The notes: generated by a model not told the origin, from the letters alone. Shown: positions 37,756 to 49,199, counted from the stretch's first letter. The stretch: DNA of 64,000 nucleotides from Heterocephalus glaber (GCF_000247695.1 NW_004624734.1:18018541-18082540), one strand, 5' to 3'. Translations and numbers: made by a program.

Positions 37756-38149
37756 GATAGTTTTCATTTTTGATTTTTGACAGTTTGCATAACATGCTCT
37801 GAGGTATGGCTGTCATTGGTATAGGTTTTACCCACTCTCATTTTGTTATTTCTGCACAAATGGAGTAAGAGAATGTGCTTGTCACTTCTGCAGTGGCATT
37901 GCTCTGAGCATCTCTCAGTTGAGCAAACAAGGAAATGTATGTTTCTATATTCATATATGTATGGGGGATGTTCCTCATATATGGTGACTGTTTAAATAGA
38001 CAAACAAACTATTAAAGTAAAAGACACATTGCCATTAATCTCCCTCAACATACTCCCGCTTGCTTCAAACCCACTTTTTCCCTTATCCTGACCACTTTCT
38101 GAAGCAGTTCTGGAAGTACTCTTTCATGAGAGTCAATATGAGGTATGAT

Positions 38150-38201
38150 TAAAAACAATCAGTAGAAAAAAAATAAATAAAAATAAAAACAATCAGTAGA
38201 A
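38150..38201. repeat. 18-bp direct repeat around a bare A-rich insert
   Basis: The 18-mer taaaaacaatcagtagaa occurs at 38150-38167 and again at 38184-38201. The 16 bases between them are only A with two T. It looks like a target-site duplication flanking an insertion that consists of nothing but a poly(A) tail. Confidence 0.75.
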
Positions 38202-39053
38202 GCTGATGCCAAGTGCCATTCAATAGAGAGGCAGGCTGGTAAACACAAGTGAACATGTGTCCTCATCTGCCTTCTTCATTGAATCTAGCACTGTGCGAAT
38301 TCTGGCTTTCCCTCAAACTCAAAATGACCATAAAAAGTAACCATTTTGTATTGATTCTAGACATTGAGGCATCCAGGACAGAACCATTGAAGATGCTCAC
38401 AAGAGAAGACTTTCAAATTGCTTCAGAATGTGGCAAAAGTGATGAGATGAATGCATTCAAAGCATGGAGGAGTATTGTAAGGAAAGATTAATGTCAATGT
38501 CTTTCATTGCAATGCAAATATTAATTTAAATATTTACCATAGTTTAATATCATACCTCACATATAAATACCTCTACATATATCTATACCACTACATCTCT
38601 ATTTAGCTATATACATCTGCATTTATATTAAGCTAAACATGAGTCTATAATGATATTTCCATGTATGTTCCATTACCGTGCATGGATCATTCTGTCTTCT
38701 TCCTTTGCTTGTCCTTACCCACCTAAGAATTTACCCCGAGTGTCACTCAGGGAGTGAGTTTGTTTACATACTGACGATCCCAACTGATGCTTGGGTAGGT
38801 ATCATTTCAATTCTTGCTTGCATGAGACATGAGATACACACATACATCTGTTTGCTTCTTTTGTATTGACTACTTTTTGCATACTATTTATCGAGATCAT
38901 TGCATCCCCTTTGATGTTCATTTCTAGTGAAATCTATTAATGAGTTCTGGTTATTTTCTTTTACTAATTCATGTTTATTTTATTTGTGAAAAATGACCTA
39001 TACTTTTTTGTGCTGAAATCTATAAAACTGCTCCAAAACTCAATGATATTCTT
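38202..39053. other. Unique AT-rich stretch upstream of the transposase remnant
   Basis: An 80-codon frame (38249-38491) and a 63-codon frame (38678-38869) have no convincing similarity to piggyBac or another family. No terminal inverted repeat was recognised. Confidence 0.4.
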
Positions 39054-39752
39054 TTGCAGTTCAAAACAGACATGTTTGGGACACTTGGACTGAAGGAAAG
39101 AAGTGTCAAAAGATCTACAAAAGAAAAAACTGAAAAAGGGAGAAATGTTAGCATATCAGAGAGGAAAGATCTGTATTATGAAATGGGAATGCAAAAAAGA
39201 TGCCCCTTACTGTCAACTATTCACAATACAGAAATTATGGAACTTGAAAAAAGAATGAACGAAAAAATTCCAATAGTGGTCAATGATTATAATAATTCTA
39301 TGGGTTATATTGACAGAGTTGACCAACATCTAAAAACTATCCTGTAATTAAAAAACAAGGAAAAAATTATTATAAAATATTTATGCACCTTCTGGACCAA
39401 ACAATATGGAACTTGTTATTTATTCAAAACAAGGGGGGTGGGTCAAAAAGTCATTTACAATTTAGATTAGGTCTAATAGACCGAATAATTGAAAAATACT
39501 AGATAGCAAAATGCCAACCAGGATTTCCATCATGGATGTCTTCACCATTATGTTTAGTGGGCAGACATTTTACTGAAATCATACCACCCACAGAAAAAAA
39601 GGAAGGGCCAACATGACTGTGTAAAGTATATTGTTCAAAGACAGACAATATGGTAAAAATAATTCAGAAAGAGACTAGAGACTACTGTCCAGATTGTAAC
39701 ATTACATTGTGTATTGAATGTTTTAAGATATACATACACAGAAAAATTATTT
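39054..39752 (+). pseudogene. piggyBac-type transposase remnant (C-terminal part, broken)
   Basis: piggyBac transposases cut and paste DNA at TTAA sites. The frame 39054-39347 carries a C-terminal catalytic-domain signature: LLSTIHN, then VVNDYNNSMGYIDRVDQHLK, which matches the family pattern LSTIHN...P.vi.dYN..M.GVDr.DQ. A stop follows at 39345. Past a frameshift the reading resumes as GRHFTEIIPPTEKK, a CKVYCSK pair, and finally DYCPDCNITLCIECFKIY with C-x2-C-x5-C-x2-C spacing (39686-39721), ending at about 39752. That is the cysteine-rich zinc-ribbon tail of PGBD4/PGBD3-like proteins. The N-terminal catalytic part is not recognisable upstream. Several stops and at least one frameshift make it non-functional. 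I am fairly sure of the family but not of the lineage. Confidence 0.82.
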
Positions 39753-40374
39753 AATAAATTTCAATATATCAAATTAATTATTGAATAAATTATTGAATAA
39801 AATGGATGTTTGTATATTTGCTGTTATATTATCTTTTAAAAATCTTCAGTCCATAGCATAGGACTGATGTCTACTTTTAGCCAAATCTGTAGTGAGAATC
39901 AACAGCACAGAGCAGAGCCAAAAACGTAAATATTTTACAAAGACGTAAAAATTATTTTTAGCCAGAAAGGAAGCACATGTAAACCTGGGGCCAAGGAGAA
40001 CATGGTTCCTGAAAAGATAAGTATTAAAAAGAGGCCATGTACTTTGCATCAGGGCAATAGGAACAATGCCTGGAAGGCATCTGAGGAGATGGTCAGAACC
40101 TACCCATCACAGGTTAAAGGGTACAAAAGGATTGAAATGTGTAAGCATTTTCCCATAATTTAAATACGGTTTCCCAAAATAACCTATTCAATGAATGTGA
40201 TTAATTCTTGATCTTGTAATCCTTTACATGTGCATATTTTATTTATGTTATATTTGGTTATAGTTTGAATATGGAGTTTCTATACTCTTTTAAGGTACTA
40301 TTATAGGTTCTCTGTGACCATAACTGTTAGGTGGCATAAACAAAAGCAACAATGGCAAAAAAAAACCCAGTATC
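39753..40374. other. Unique AT-rich stretch, nothing supported
   Basis: No gene recognised. The transposon's right end should lie here if it survives, but I could not pick out a terminal repeat. Confidence 0.4.
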
Positions 40375-40565
40375 AATAATGTTTAGTTATATTTGATATT
40401 TATTTAATATTCATTCAATTAATATCATTATCTTTATTTGTTATTTAACTAATATTTGTTGTATTTAATATGTATTTGTTAGTTATGTTCAATATTTAAT
40501 ATATGAAATATTTTGATATTTAAATTTAGTATGTTTAATATTTAATATTCTAAATTTAATACTGT
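40375..40565. repeat. AT-rich irregular repeat (TATTTAATAT-like)
   Basis: Repeated short units such as atttaatatt, gatatttatttaat, tgtttaatatttaatatt and tttaaattta fill almost 200 bases, which are nearly free of G and C. Confidence 0.8.
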
Positions 40566-40589
40566 GTCCTTAAATTACAGAGTTAGTCT

Positions 40590-41035
40590 CTGAGAATGTT
40601 CTCTTAGTGCCACTCTCAGGGGACAGTGGGGTCCTGAGGACTGTGTCTGGTGCAATCTCAAGGCTTTGGAGAGAAGAGCCACACAGGGGCCATCCCGTTC
40701 CCTGTCTTTGAGCTCGATGGTGTCTTTAGATGTGGGAACGGTGGCCTCCTTCCAGGGCCTCCTTCTCTGTCCATCCTCAATACAGCTAACTGCTGAATGA
40801 ACTTCTATTATTTCTCAGCACTATTAAGGCCAGTGACCTCCTCCTGCTGGTTGCTCTCTTGCAGCCCTCGCTGATGTTACCACCCTCTCCGATGGTCAGG
40901 CCGGTGCCTCATTGTTGATTACACCCACACACCGGACGGTGTGTACAGTGTTCACAGGGCAGAGGCACCACGACCATGCCACGGATGGCCCCATGTCTGC
41001 CTCACTCTCTTTCAGCACTGGCCCTGTTTGTATTC
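40590..41035. other. Unexplained GC-richer island
   Basis: About 445 bases contrast sharply with the AT-rich tract before it and contain several CpGs (cccgttc, ctcgatgg, ggaacggtgg, ccgatggtcagg, acaccggacggtg). It matches no SINE, LINE or LTR that I know, and none of its frames is long. A polypyrimidine-AG (gttgctctcttgcag, ending at 40864) resembles a splice acceptor. It could be part of a retrocopy 3' UTR, an exon or a regulatory element. Confidence 0.4.
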
Positions 41036-42726
41036 AAGCGTAATTAAAGCTTGAAAGTGAAACTTTGATTTTTCTCTGTCTGATCATGTTATCATTTCTG
41101 TTGCCTTTTATGTGACTTCTTGAAAACCCAGAGTTCATCCCTTTAAATATAATCAAAATTTTAGAATGGATTCCTGTCTTCAGTGATTCCCTAACCTTCC
41201 TAGTGATCTCCTCAGTGATTCTAGATATTAAAGTTCCAGTGTGCACGTATGATGATGTCTATGTCTTGCAACTTCCTTCATTCCTTCCATCTCCTTTCTT
41301 TTGCCTGCTGTCCCTCAGGTCTGAAAAGGCTGATACCTTTCTTTTTTCTTTTTCTAGCTTTATTCTTCTGACTAGAAAAGTGACTTTCTTAAATGACAAA
41401 CTTTGCCTTCCAAATGTTAAAAGCTGGAAGCAAATCTTTTGTTGTTCTCTTGATAATGCCTAGATCTTGAGCCATTACCTTGCTGCTATTTCTATTAATC
41501 CAGGTAGGTTAATTTTTTCTTCTCTTTTTATATAATTTCTAACAGTCCTAACTACTATCTTTCTGAAGCAATGTTGATATTTTAAGGATATATATGAGAT
41601 ACCAATATTATATTTGTATATGAAAATGAGTGAGCTCTGTAGACAATATATAGCTAACAACTAAGTAATATAAGTTATTTTGTCATAAAAAATAATAGAT
41701 CAAAGCACTAAATGCCACAGATAAGAAATTTGTATTTATCAGGCACCTATACCTCTCCATTATAATAGATTTTTTTCATTCCCCAACTGACTCTGATTTG
41801 TAATAACCGAACACCTTCGAAAAGGCGAATAAATATATAGTTTCTTGAGATTTTGGAATTGTAGTATTATTGACAGCCAAAAGCTACATGAAGTATTCAT
41901 TAGTCTCTGAAGATTTCCTTGTTAGAGATTAAACTCTGAAGAGCTGATGATTTTATTTGGTCTGTTTTGAACTTATATAACTTGGTTAAATGTCTTTCTC
42001 TTCCCTCTATTACTAGGATTAGTTTCCAGTGTTCTGTAAAATATAACCTTTGCTTTGACATTAATGCTATGTGAAAATCAGATGATTTAAACATGTAATT
42101 AGTGCACTGCAATTGCAGAATTGTCTTGGAAATTGGTAGCTTTAAATAAAAATATAATGTGAAGTGACTTCAGCAACCTAAACATAAAAGAGATTCTTCA
42201 GGAAAATTTCTAAGTTATTTCAAATATACATTATCTTTCTTGTCACACAATGAGCAAGAGAAGAAATGACAATTATCTGAGTAATCGTAGCTACAGCAAT
42301 TCATTCTCTATAGAAAAGTGCAACAGTGGAGTTTGTAAAGCTTCAGTCTAATCATATAATTGGTTTATATTAGAAATACTGTTCCTAAAAATTTTATTTG
42401 CAATGTAATTTTAGTTTAATACATTAGCTTTCCATAGTATAGACCTGAATAAAGAACCTTCAGGAAAAAGTAGAGATAAATCCATGCTGATCTAATTTAA
42501 AAGTTGCAGTAGGCTGTCAAGTACCAGAAATATCTTCCTGGAAATTTTCTTTATTCTAAGACTTTGATTTCAGAATTTTAAACATAAATAGTTATGATAC
42601 TAAATAAAATGAAAAGGTATGGTACATTAAAACTTCAAAGGAAAATTTCAAGCCTTCTAGACTTATATGATCTTTTCTATATACCAATAACTTCAGTGCT
42701 AAACATTTCACTTTAATTTTCTTTTA
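41036..42726. other. Unique AT-rich stretch, nothing supported
   Basis: An 86-codon frame at 41203-41463 and minor frames lack recognisable motifs. No repeat named with confidence. Confidence 0.45.
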
Positions 42727-43268
42727 GAAACTTATATGCACGTCCATGTTTTTGGCAGCACACTTTTTAATATCTAAATCTTGGAATCAGCCCAAATGCC
42801 CATCTACTGATAAATGAATAAAGAAGATGTGATATTTTTATACAATGGAATATTACTTTGCTATAAAGAAGGATAAACTTGAGGCATTTATAGGTAAATG
42901 GATCCACCTTGAGGCCATATTTTTAAGTGAAAGAAATTAAACACACATATTTAACTTCCACATTGTTTCTCTGGTGTGAGAAACAAAAAAGTTTAAATAA
43001 GGACCAAAATGTATAATAGATATTGGAAATGGGAAGAAAATGTTCAGATGGGAAGGGAAACAAGGGGGAGGAGAGGAAGAAAAGAAGGAAGAGAAAAGAA
43101 AAAAAAAGAATAGAAAAGAAATGGAAACAAAACTTTTAAAACTAAGAAGGGAAAGAGAGGTTGAAGTGGGTAGGGGTTGGGGAGAGGAAATCAAGGTATA
43201 TCCTATACAGGTACAAATTTCCTATGATGAATGTGATCACTATGTATGTATAAAATAAACCAATTAGA
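42727..43268 (+). mobile_element. L1 LINE 3'-end fragment (sense)
   Basis: The sequence follows L1: 'acttatatgcacgtccatgtttttggcagcac', 'ttggaatcagcccaaatgcccatctactgataaatgaataaag', 'caatggaatattactttgctataaagaagg', and 'atcactatgtatgtataaaataaacc' at the end. An expanded purine tract (about 43035-43165) sits in the 3' UTR. Confidence 0.88.
43035..43165. repeat. Purine-rich tract in the L1 3' UTR
   Basis: A run of A and G (gggaggagaggaagaaaagaaggaagag...). The Lys/Glu-rich (+) and Ser/Phe-rich (-) frames overlapping it are composition artefacts. Confidence 0.85.
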
Positions 43269-44699
43269 TAAAAGCAATTTATTAAGAAAGTTTCAAATAC
43301 AGAACTTCAGGATTTGAATTAAACCATAATTACACAAAAAGAAAAATTCATTCACTATGGTAAAAAAAAAAGTATTTAGAAATTAATATGAAAGTCCCTG
43401 AAATTATACATGAGTCATGGCTCCCAAAAGATGTAGAACAATTAGAAGTGATATAGAAATGGAATTAATTATAGGAATTAGAAGTTTTCCAATGGTGCAG
43501 ATATTTATTCAAGAGTATAGTCTTTGCCCAGTGTTGGACTTGATTATGCTATGGGTTTGTCAGATTAACGGTCAAGAAGGAACTTGGACCATTATGAGGA
43601 TGAACTGAAACTCACTATAAAACTGGACCCATAAATACAAACTGTGAATTGTATCCATCTCACTCTCTCCAAGCTTGGTGTTGTGGACATCCAGGAATAG
43701 GAGAGAGTGTTCTACCACCAAGCGACACCAGGTTTGTCTGTGTCTCTTACTCCCAGGCAGCGGTTTTATAATAGCAAGAAAATGTCAGATCTTGGAGGAA
43801 ACTTGTTCTGAGCATTCTGATTAAGTCAAGGAAAGAGGGATTTATAATTAAGATGGAAAAATAGTCTTAGGTCTTGGATTGAGGATAAAAATTGCATCTC
43901 TATAAAACATGGTGTAACAGATACAGCCCTACAACCAAGGCACATACAGATCTGAGTGGATTCAGAAAAAGTACCAACTTCTTTGTTAATTTGTTCATTT
44001 GAACTACAGAAAAAACCTCTAGATTAGAGACAAAAAAATCTGTTCTTTGAGCTTCAAAGGAAAGATTTATAAATTGGTAATCAAATGTACTCAAATATAG
44101 TTAATATAGGGAATGCAGATCCAGTAATATCTTAACAATTCTTGAAAATCATATGAGAAGTGTAAAGAAATGTAGGAAAGAAAATAATGGAAGAAGAGAA
44201 AAAAGAAAAAAAGGTATATGAAAACTTCACTAGTTAAATTTACTATAAATTATTTCATTTTAGCCTTTCTACAAATTTTGAGAGCTTTTAAAAAACTTTT
44301 ACACAGGAATTATTAGACATGCCTACAATTAAATAACTGGGTTCCAAGAATATATTAAATGTTGAAGCAAAACTCAAATTTGTATTATCTTATTTTGTCA
44401 TCAATTTCTACTCAACGAACTTACCTCAAGAATTCAAGAAGATAATTACAAGATGATTCTTCTTCATGTCTTCTGATTGTGGTAATTTTTTCTAAACTAC
44501 TCTGGCTTGAAAATTCTGCTTAGATCTGAAATAGCAGATCCAGTAAAATCCAGTACTATTTGTAAACTTGATTTTCAAGAACACTGACTTGTAAAATAAC
44601 ATAAAGGTATAAAATTTTTTATATGCAGTTAGACCATGCAAGGTATTTTTACCATGGCCTGTTCATGGAACTTGTCTACTGAATGGGTGCTTGCTTTCT
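43269..44699. other. Unique AT-rich stretch, nothing supported
   Basis: No gene recognised. The part at 43660-43790 (cactctctccaagcttggtgttg...) is slightly GC-richer but unassigned. Confidence 0.45.
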
Positions 44700-44835
44700 T
44701 CTCTTCTGTTTTCTTTTCCTTTCTTCCTGTCCCCCTTTCCTTCCTCCTCCTCCTCCTCCTCCTCCTCTTCCTCCTCCTCCTTCCTTCCTTTCTTCTTTCC
44801 TTGCTTCTCTCTCCCTCTCCTCTCCTCTTCCTGTC
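44700..44835. repeat. Pyrimidine-rich (TTCC/TCC)n tract
   Basis: A C/T run with an expanded CTC/CCT triplet core (cctcctcctcctcctcctc). Four overlapping open frames on both strands, up to 123 codons, are only its translation. Confidence 0.93.
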
Positions 44836-44924
44836 TTCATCCCTCACCAACTCTCTTTCTGGTGTTACTAAGAACAAACCCAGACCTGCAAAATTCACTC
44901 TTCCAATTCCATTTTTATTTTAAT

Positions 44925-45050
44925 TTGTGTTATAGGGTCTCTCTTAAGTTACCAAGTTGCTCAGGCTGGGCTGAAACTTTAATCCTACTGCCTCAGTCTC
45001 CCAGAGTGCTTACATTACCAGCATTCACCATCCCACCAGACAGGCTCATT
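44925..45050 (-). mobile_element. B1/7SL-type SINE (antisense), diverged
   Basis: 'atagggtctctcttaagttaccaagttgctcaggctgggctgaaac', 'cctactgcctcagtctcccagagtgc' and 'ttaccagcattcaccatccc' give the antisense 7SL-derived SINE order. Confidence 0.75.
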
Positions 45051-46522
45051 ACTTATTTTTAATATCTTAAATTTCCTGTCCTAGTGTTAAATATACTTTA
45101 AGGCAGATATCAGCAACTTTGAATCATATTTGAACATTAAAATATATTAACTGGCAATCATAAAACATTCATTTAACCTACACCTTTACATCACATCCAA
45201 TTAAAGTCTCACTCTTTCTCCAGTTGAAGACTCATCCTACCTAAGATGTTCATCATGGGAACATGGGTGAGAGTAGAAATCTCAGAGTGTATTTTTCCCT
45301 CTCCTTGCTTAAGCCACTCACTCAGCAGGATGGATCAGCTCTTGTTCTTTATGCAAAACATTGTAAAGAAGTATAAAAAGATTTTTAAAATGATAAGTTT
45401 ATTCAGATGCTTATGTAATGCATTTATTACATATAAGGTTTCATGGGAAATGTAAAAATAATCAATATTTTCATGAAGGACTCAGAACATTTTCTATATC
45501 CCTTGAACTTCCAGGAGTTTTTTCAGACTGAGGGACTATTTGTGGCAATGTTAAACAAAAATACACAGCTGGAAAGGGCATTTCTGGTCTCCCTTCCTGG
45601 CAATCAGCCCCTCTCTCTTCAAACATGTTTGTGGAATCCCATTTCCCTTGACTTGGGAAAGGCTGGAAGAAATATCTTATTGTTTGTCTTATCAATACCA
45701 ACACTCTTGAGAACAAACTTTATTTACCCTGATGAATCTCTAACCTGAAAGTAAATATGGCAAATGGATATTAACAGTATCACAGATGGTTTTGCTCTTT
45801 CTTGGTGGGTCCTACAGATATATTACCCAATTTCCGTAAATCTTTGGTGGTTTGAAGCAATTTATCTCCACTTTGGATATTAGCCACAAATCCTAAAACA
45901 ATAGAAAATTACAGATAACAGCCTGATACCTGGGAACTCACTTCTGGAAATATTTGGAAAAAATATGCCTAAAGATTGTATTTAGTTATCGACATCTCAT
46001 TTCTCCTGTTGTGTAATCACAAAAGATAAGTAAGTTCACCTAAAATAGAAAACAAAAAATAGCAATAAAAAAACACATACTAGATATTTCTTTTGTTTCA
46101 CTTTTTTCATTAAATAAGCATTGGGCATAGTGGGCAGCTATCCTGATAATCAAACAATAGATCAAAAAATATATTTTGTGGTTTTGTCTTATCTCTACTA
46201 CTAGATTCTAAACTACTTACAAAGCATTTACAGATTGTTTTTACAGATTGTTCTACAGTTTGTTATAAAAGTACTGGCAGAATCTTAATTGTCATAGGGC
46301 TGCCTGGCTCCATTAACCTTTTTTAGAAACACTGACGCTGAAAAGAGGTAACTGCAAGGTATTGGTGTGTTAAACAGAGACAGGTGTTGCCAAGCCCCAG
46401 CTGGTGTGCCACCTATGGACAAGTCATTCTTTTAAAGCAGTCAAGAGGAAAAAGAGAGAAATTGAAGATCAGCCAGGTCCATTGTAGACCTGCTGAATGT
46501 TGATCAAAAACAAAGGCGCCTT
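45051..46522. other. Unique AT-rich stretch, nothing supported
   Basis: A 101-codon frame (45443-45748, +) and an overlapping 81-codon minus-strand frame show no recognisable domain. Confidence 0.45.
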
Positions 46523-46639
46523 GGGTCGGGGATTTAGCTCAGTGGTTCTGCTGCCTCCCTCGCAAGCACAAAGTCCTGAGTTCAATCCCCGGTACCAAAA
46601 ACAAACAAACAAACAAACAAAACAAGCAAACAAAAAAAC
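46523..46639 (+). mobile_element. ID-type SINE with (AAAC)n tail
   Basis: 'gggtcggggatttagctcag' through 'gagttcaatccccggtacc' to an AAAC-repeat tail. A slightly decayed target-site duplication flanks it: caaaggcgcctt (46511-46522) and caaaggtacctt (46640-46651), matching at 10 of 12 positions. Confidence 0.93.
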
Positions 46640-46651
46640 CAAAGGTACCTT

Positions 46652-47407
46652 TTCACAGGCTGAGTACAAAAGGACACCATCTCTGGCCCAGGAATGGGAA
46701 ACAACACTTACTGTGGGTCCCTGACAAAGACGACTGCATGAAATCTTATGCTTTTGTTTAATAAGGGATGGAAGAGAACAATAGGTCAGATTTTAAGTAC
46801 ACTTCCATGTAAAGAGTTTTCTCCTTCTCCTTCAATCATGGTGAGAAAGTTCATTTTACTGGGTTTAAGACACCATTGGCTGTTGAAAGAATGGGCTTTG
46901 TTCATAAGCAAAACCATGAACAGAGGTTTTTATTTCTTCCCTTTGGGAAATATATCTTTAAATGTCAACGAAGAAACGTGTATTATATTTTTCACTTAGA
47001 ACAGATATTCAGATTAAAAAGCAAAAGCAGCCCTGAATTTACTCAGTGTGTAACATTTTCCCATGTTTCTGTCTTGATGTGATCATGTACAGGAGGAGGA
47101 TAAAACTTTTACAAGGCCAAAAATTTCCACCAGATGACACGGCTACTGTCTATTATTTTATCCATTCTTGTAAAAGTGAATGGTGGTCCTCTAAAGAGGA
47201 GGGGGAGACTAAGTGCTGAGAGCTGCCATAGCTAATTATTCTTTGTGAATTCCTTTTACAAAATCTATGTTGGACCTAAGGCCAAGCTGGTGAGATCTCT
47301 AGGCATGACAGTCAGTTATGGCAACAAAAGAGATTCTCCCTATGACATGTTCACTTTGTCTCCTAGAAATTAAGTGTCATGCTTTCTCTCTCTTTTATCC
47401 CTGACAG
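46652..47407. other. Unique stretch before the candidate exon
   Basis: No repeat recognised. An 83-codon frame (46748-46999) has no recognisable motif. Confidence 0.4.
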
Positions 47408-47591
47408 GCTCACTTTTCCCTGAGCACCTAGTTATGCAATGTGGGCTTTTGTGGAAAGGTGCGACAAGCGTGCTGTACCCATGTTTGGAATCACAGCAGC
47501 TCCCGGAAGATGAAGAGGCTTCCAGAGTCTGTGTTACATGCTTTCTTCTGGACAGTTATTTCCTTATCAGTTGGGGAAAGGGAAGTGAGAG
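47408..47591 (+). other. Candidate host exon (184 bp) with a signal-peptide-like start
   Basis: A pyrimidine-rich run ending 'cttttatccctgacag' (AG at 47406-47407) could act as a splice acceptor. At the other end GAG followed by gtaagaaa (GT at 47592) fits a strong splice donor. Inside, an ATG at 47510 with A at -3 opens MKRLPESVLHAFFWTVISLS, then VGEREVR. This is a basic start, a hydrophobic stretch and a polar end, like a cleavable signal peptide, and the frame runs into the donor one base into a codon. An in-frame ATG also lies upstream at 47441. The GC content is higher than around it. I do not recognise the protein, and no partner exon was found in the window. It could equally be a chance pairing of sites. 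Confidence 0.3.
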
Positions 47592-48774
47592 GTAAGAAAC
47601 GTCTTGGAAGAATAAAACAATATTGGATCTTAGACATTTAATATCAGCATGCTTTGAAGAGATAAACTTTTTAAAGTTTAACTTTTATGTTTCAGTAGCT
47701 AATTATAGTAAAGTGTGATTCCAAGTTGTACAGTAATGAAGCAATGTACAGCATGAATTCAATCTGGAGTGCACTGTTAAGTTCAGGACTATCAGATAGC
47801 AGAAATGTTTGCCAATTCGAAGCACCCAAGGGGAACAATTGCTGATAACTGTACAGAAAGTCAAACGTAACTCTGTTCTTCTTGGAACAAGAAATCAGAC
47901 TAGATTAAACAGAGAGTTTCTCAGTGGATACTCCTTGATTGCACTGCAAACAACTAGCTTTTCCCTGAGCTAAGATGCATAAGCCTTGGGTTCGATAATT
48001 GTGTGCGGAGCAGAGATGTGTGGGTGGGTAGGTCTGTGTTTGTAGAAGAAACTGGCTGTGAACCAAGGAGTTTCTCTTGCTTCAAATACTCTCTTTTCAA
48101 ACCCAATTAGTCAGCTGGCTGGCATTGGTCTGGTATATCTCTCACATGTTTTCTTTTCGGTACACCGAGAGAATCACAGACCACAAACATGAGCCCGCAG
48201 ACCTGAGTGATTAGGGCTCTTTTGATCAGCAGCTTATGAACCTGATCCCTGATTTGAGTGAATGCCTCCAGGTTGATGTAAATTGCAAATGAAGAATTGA
48301 ATGGTATGAGATTTTCTTTTGTACCACTGGTTGGACTAAGAATAGAAAAAGTCTTATAAAATAGTGATCTCTTAAATTTACATTATACTGAATGCATTCT
48401 AAGGTCTTTGTGTATATGTGTATGCATGTATTATTTTCCCTGAATTTCCTTCAATATTGAATATATCTTATCTGAAATTGTTCTTTCTTCTGTCTTCTCC
48501 CCATTAACTTTCCTTGAGCAACATGGAGGCAGAAATCTAGCATTTTGTTCTTTTTCATATGGTCACCTCAAGAAAAATCGTTATAAATCTTATTTTCTCA
48601 CTAGAACAACAAAGCCACTAGGAAATAGCTCAACTAAGAAAGAATGAAGAAAAAAGGTAAAATGGAGAAATAAAACAAAGAAAGAAACTTTATTTTGGTG
48701 AAACACCATATTGACCACTATTTTCAAAACCCATTTTCATGAAAAAATTACTTCTAAATCTCTAAGTTATGCAT
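47592..48774. other. Unique stretch, nothing supported
   Basis: No repeat recognised over about 1.2 kb. 47930-48300 is slightly GC-richer and could hold conserved non-coding DNA, which cannot be judged from one sequence. Confidence 0.4.
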
Positions 48775-49185
48775 ACAATATGCTTTCTGGATCCACAAAT
48801 TTCATATTCCCAGATCAACTAGCAGATCAAGGACTGAAAATATTCTAAAAATAAAATATATCATTACTAACTTACCATGGTTTTATCTGTACAAATCGTG
48901 CACAAATTTTTCTTTAAATTATTCCCTGCAAATACAGGTAACTATTCACTTAACATTTACATTATATTAGGAATTATAAATAAGCTAGAGATTATTTAAA
49001 ATATATAAGAGGATGTGTGTAGTTCTATGCAGATACTACACTGTTTAATATGTGGGAATTGAGCATCTGTGGATCTTTGTACCCCAGGGGGTATCTTGGA
49101 ATTAATCCCTCACAGACACTACGGGAGCATCTATGAATTCTCATATCCCAAGGGGTGTCCTGGAATTTGTGATACTAAGGGGAAC
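48775..49185 (-). mobile_element. MER2-like TcMar-Tigger DNA transposon (antisense)
   Basis: The end region reads 'aacatttacattatattaggaattataaataagctagagattattta', 'gaggatgtgtgtagttctatgcagatactac' and 'gagcatctgtggatctttgtaccccagggggtatcttgg'. This is the reverse complement of the MER2 family of non-autonomous Tigger elements. The terminal 'gagcatct-tg-at-t--t-ccc-aggggt-tc-tggaat' part occurs twice in a row (about 49063-49125 and 49126-49185). Copies of this family are old and immobile. Confidence 0.78.
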
Positions 49186-49199
49186 AATATAATAATACT

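Noticed and set aside
44636..45062. Overlapping open frames of 62-123 codons on both strands
   Set aside because: They translate a pyrimidine tract and a B1 SINE. The Ser/Leu/Pro/Phe-rich and Arg/Lys/Glu-rich products are composition artefacts.
16287..46639. tRNA-like A and B boxes at the ID copies, as possible tRNA genes
   Set aside because: They are tRNA-derived SINEs with A tails and target-site duplications. The cloverleaf stems are not maintained.
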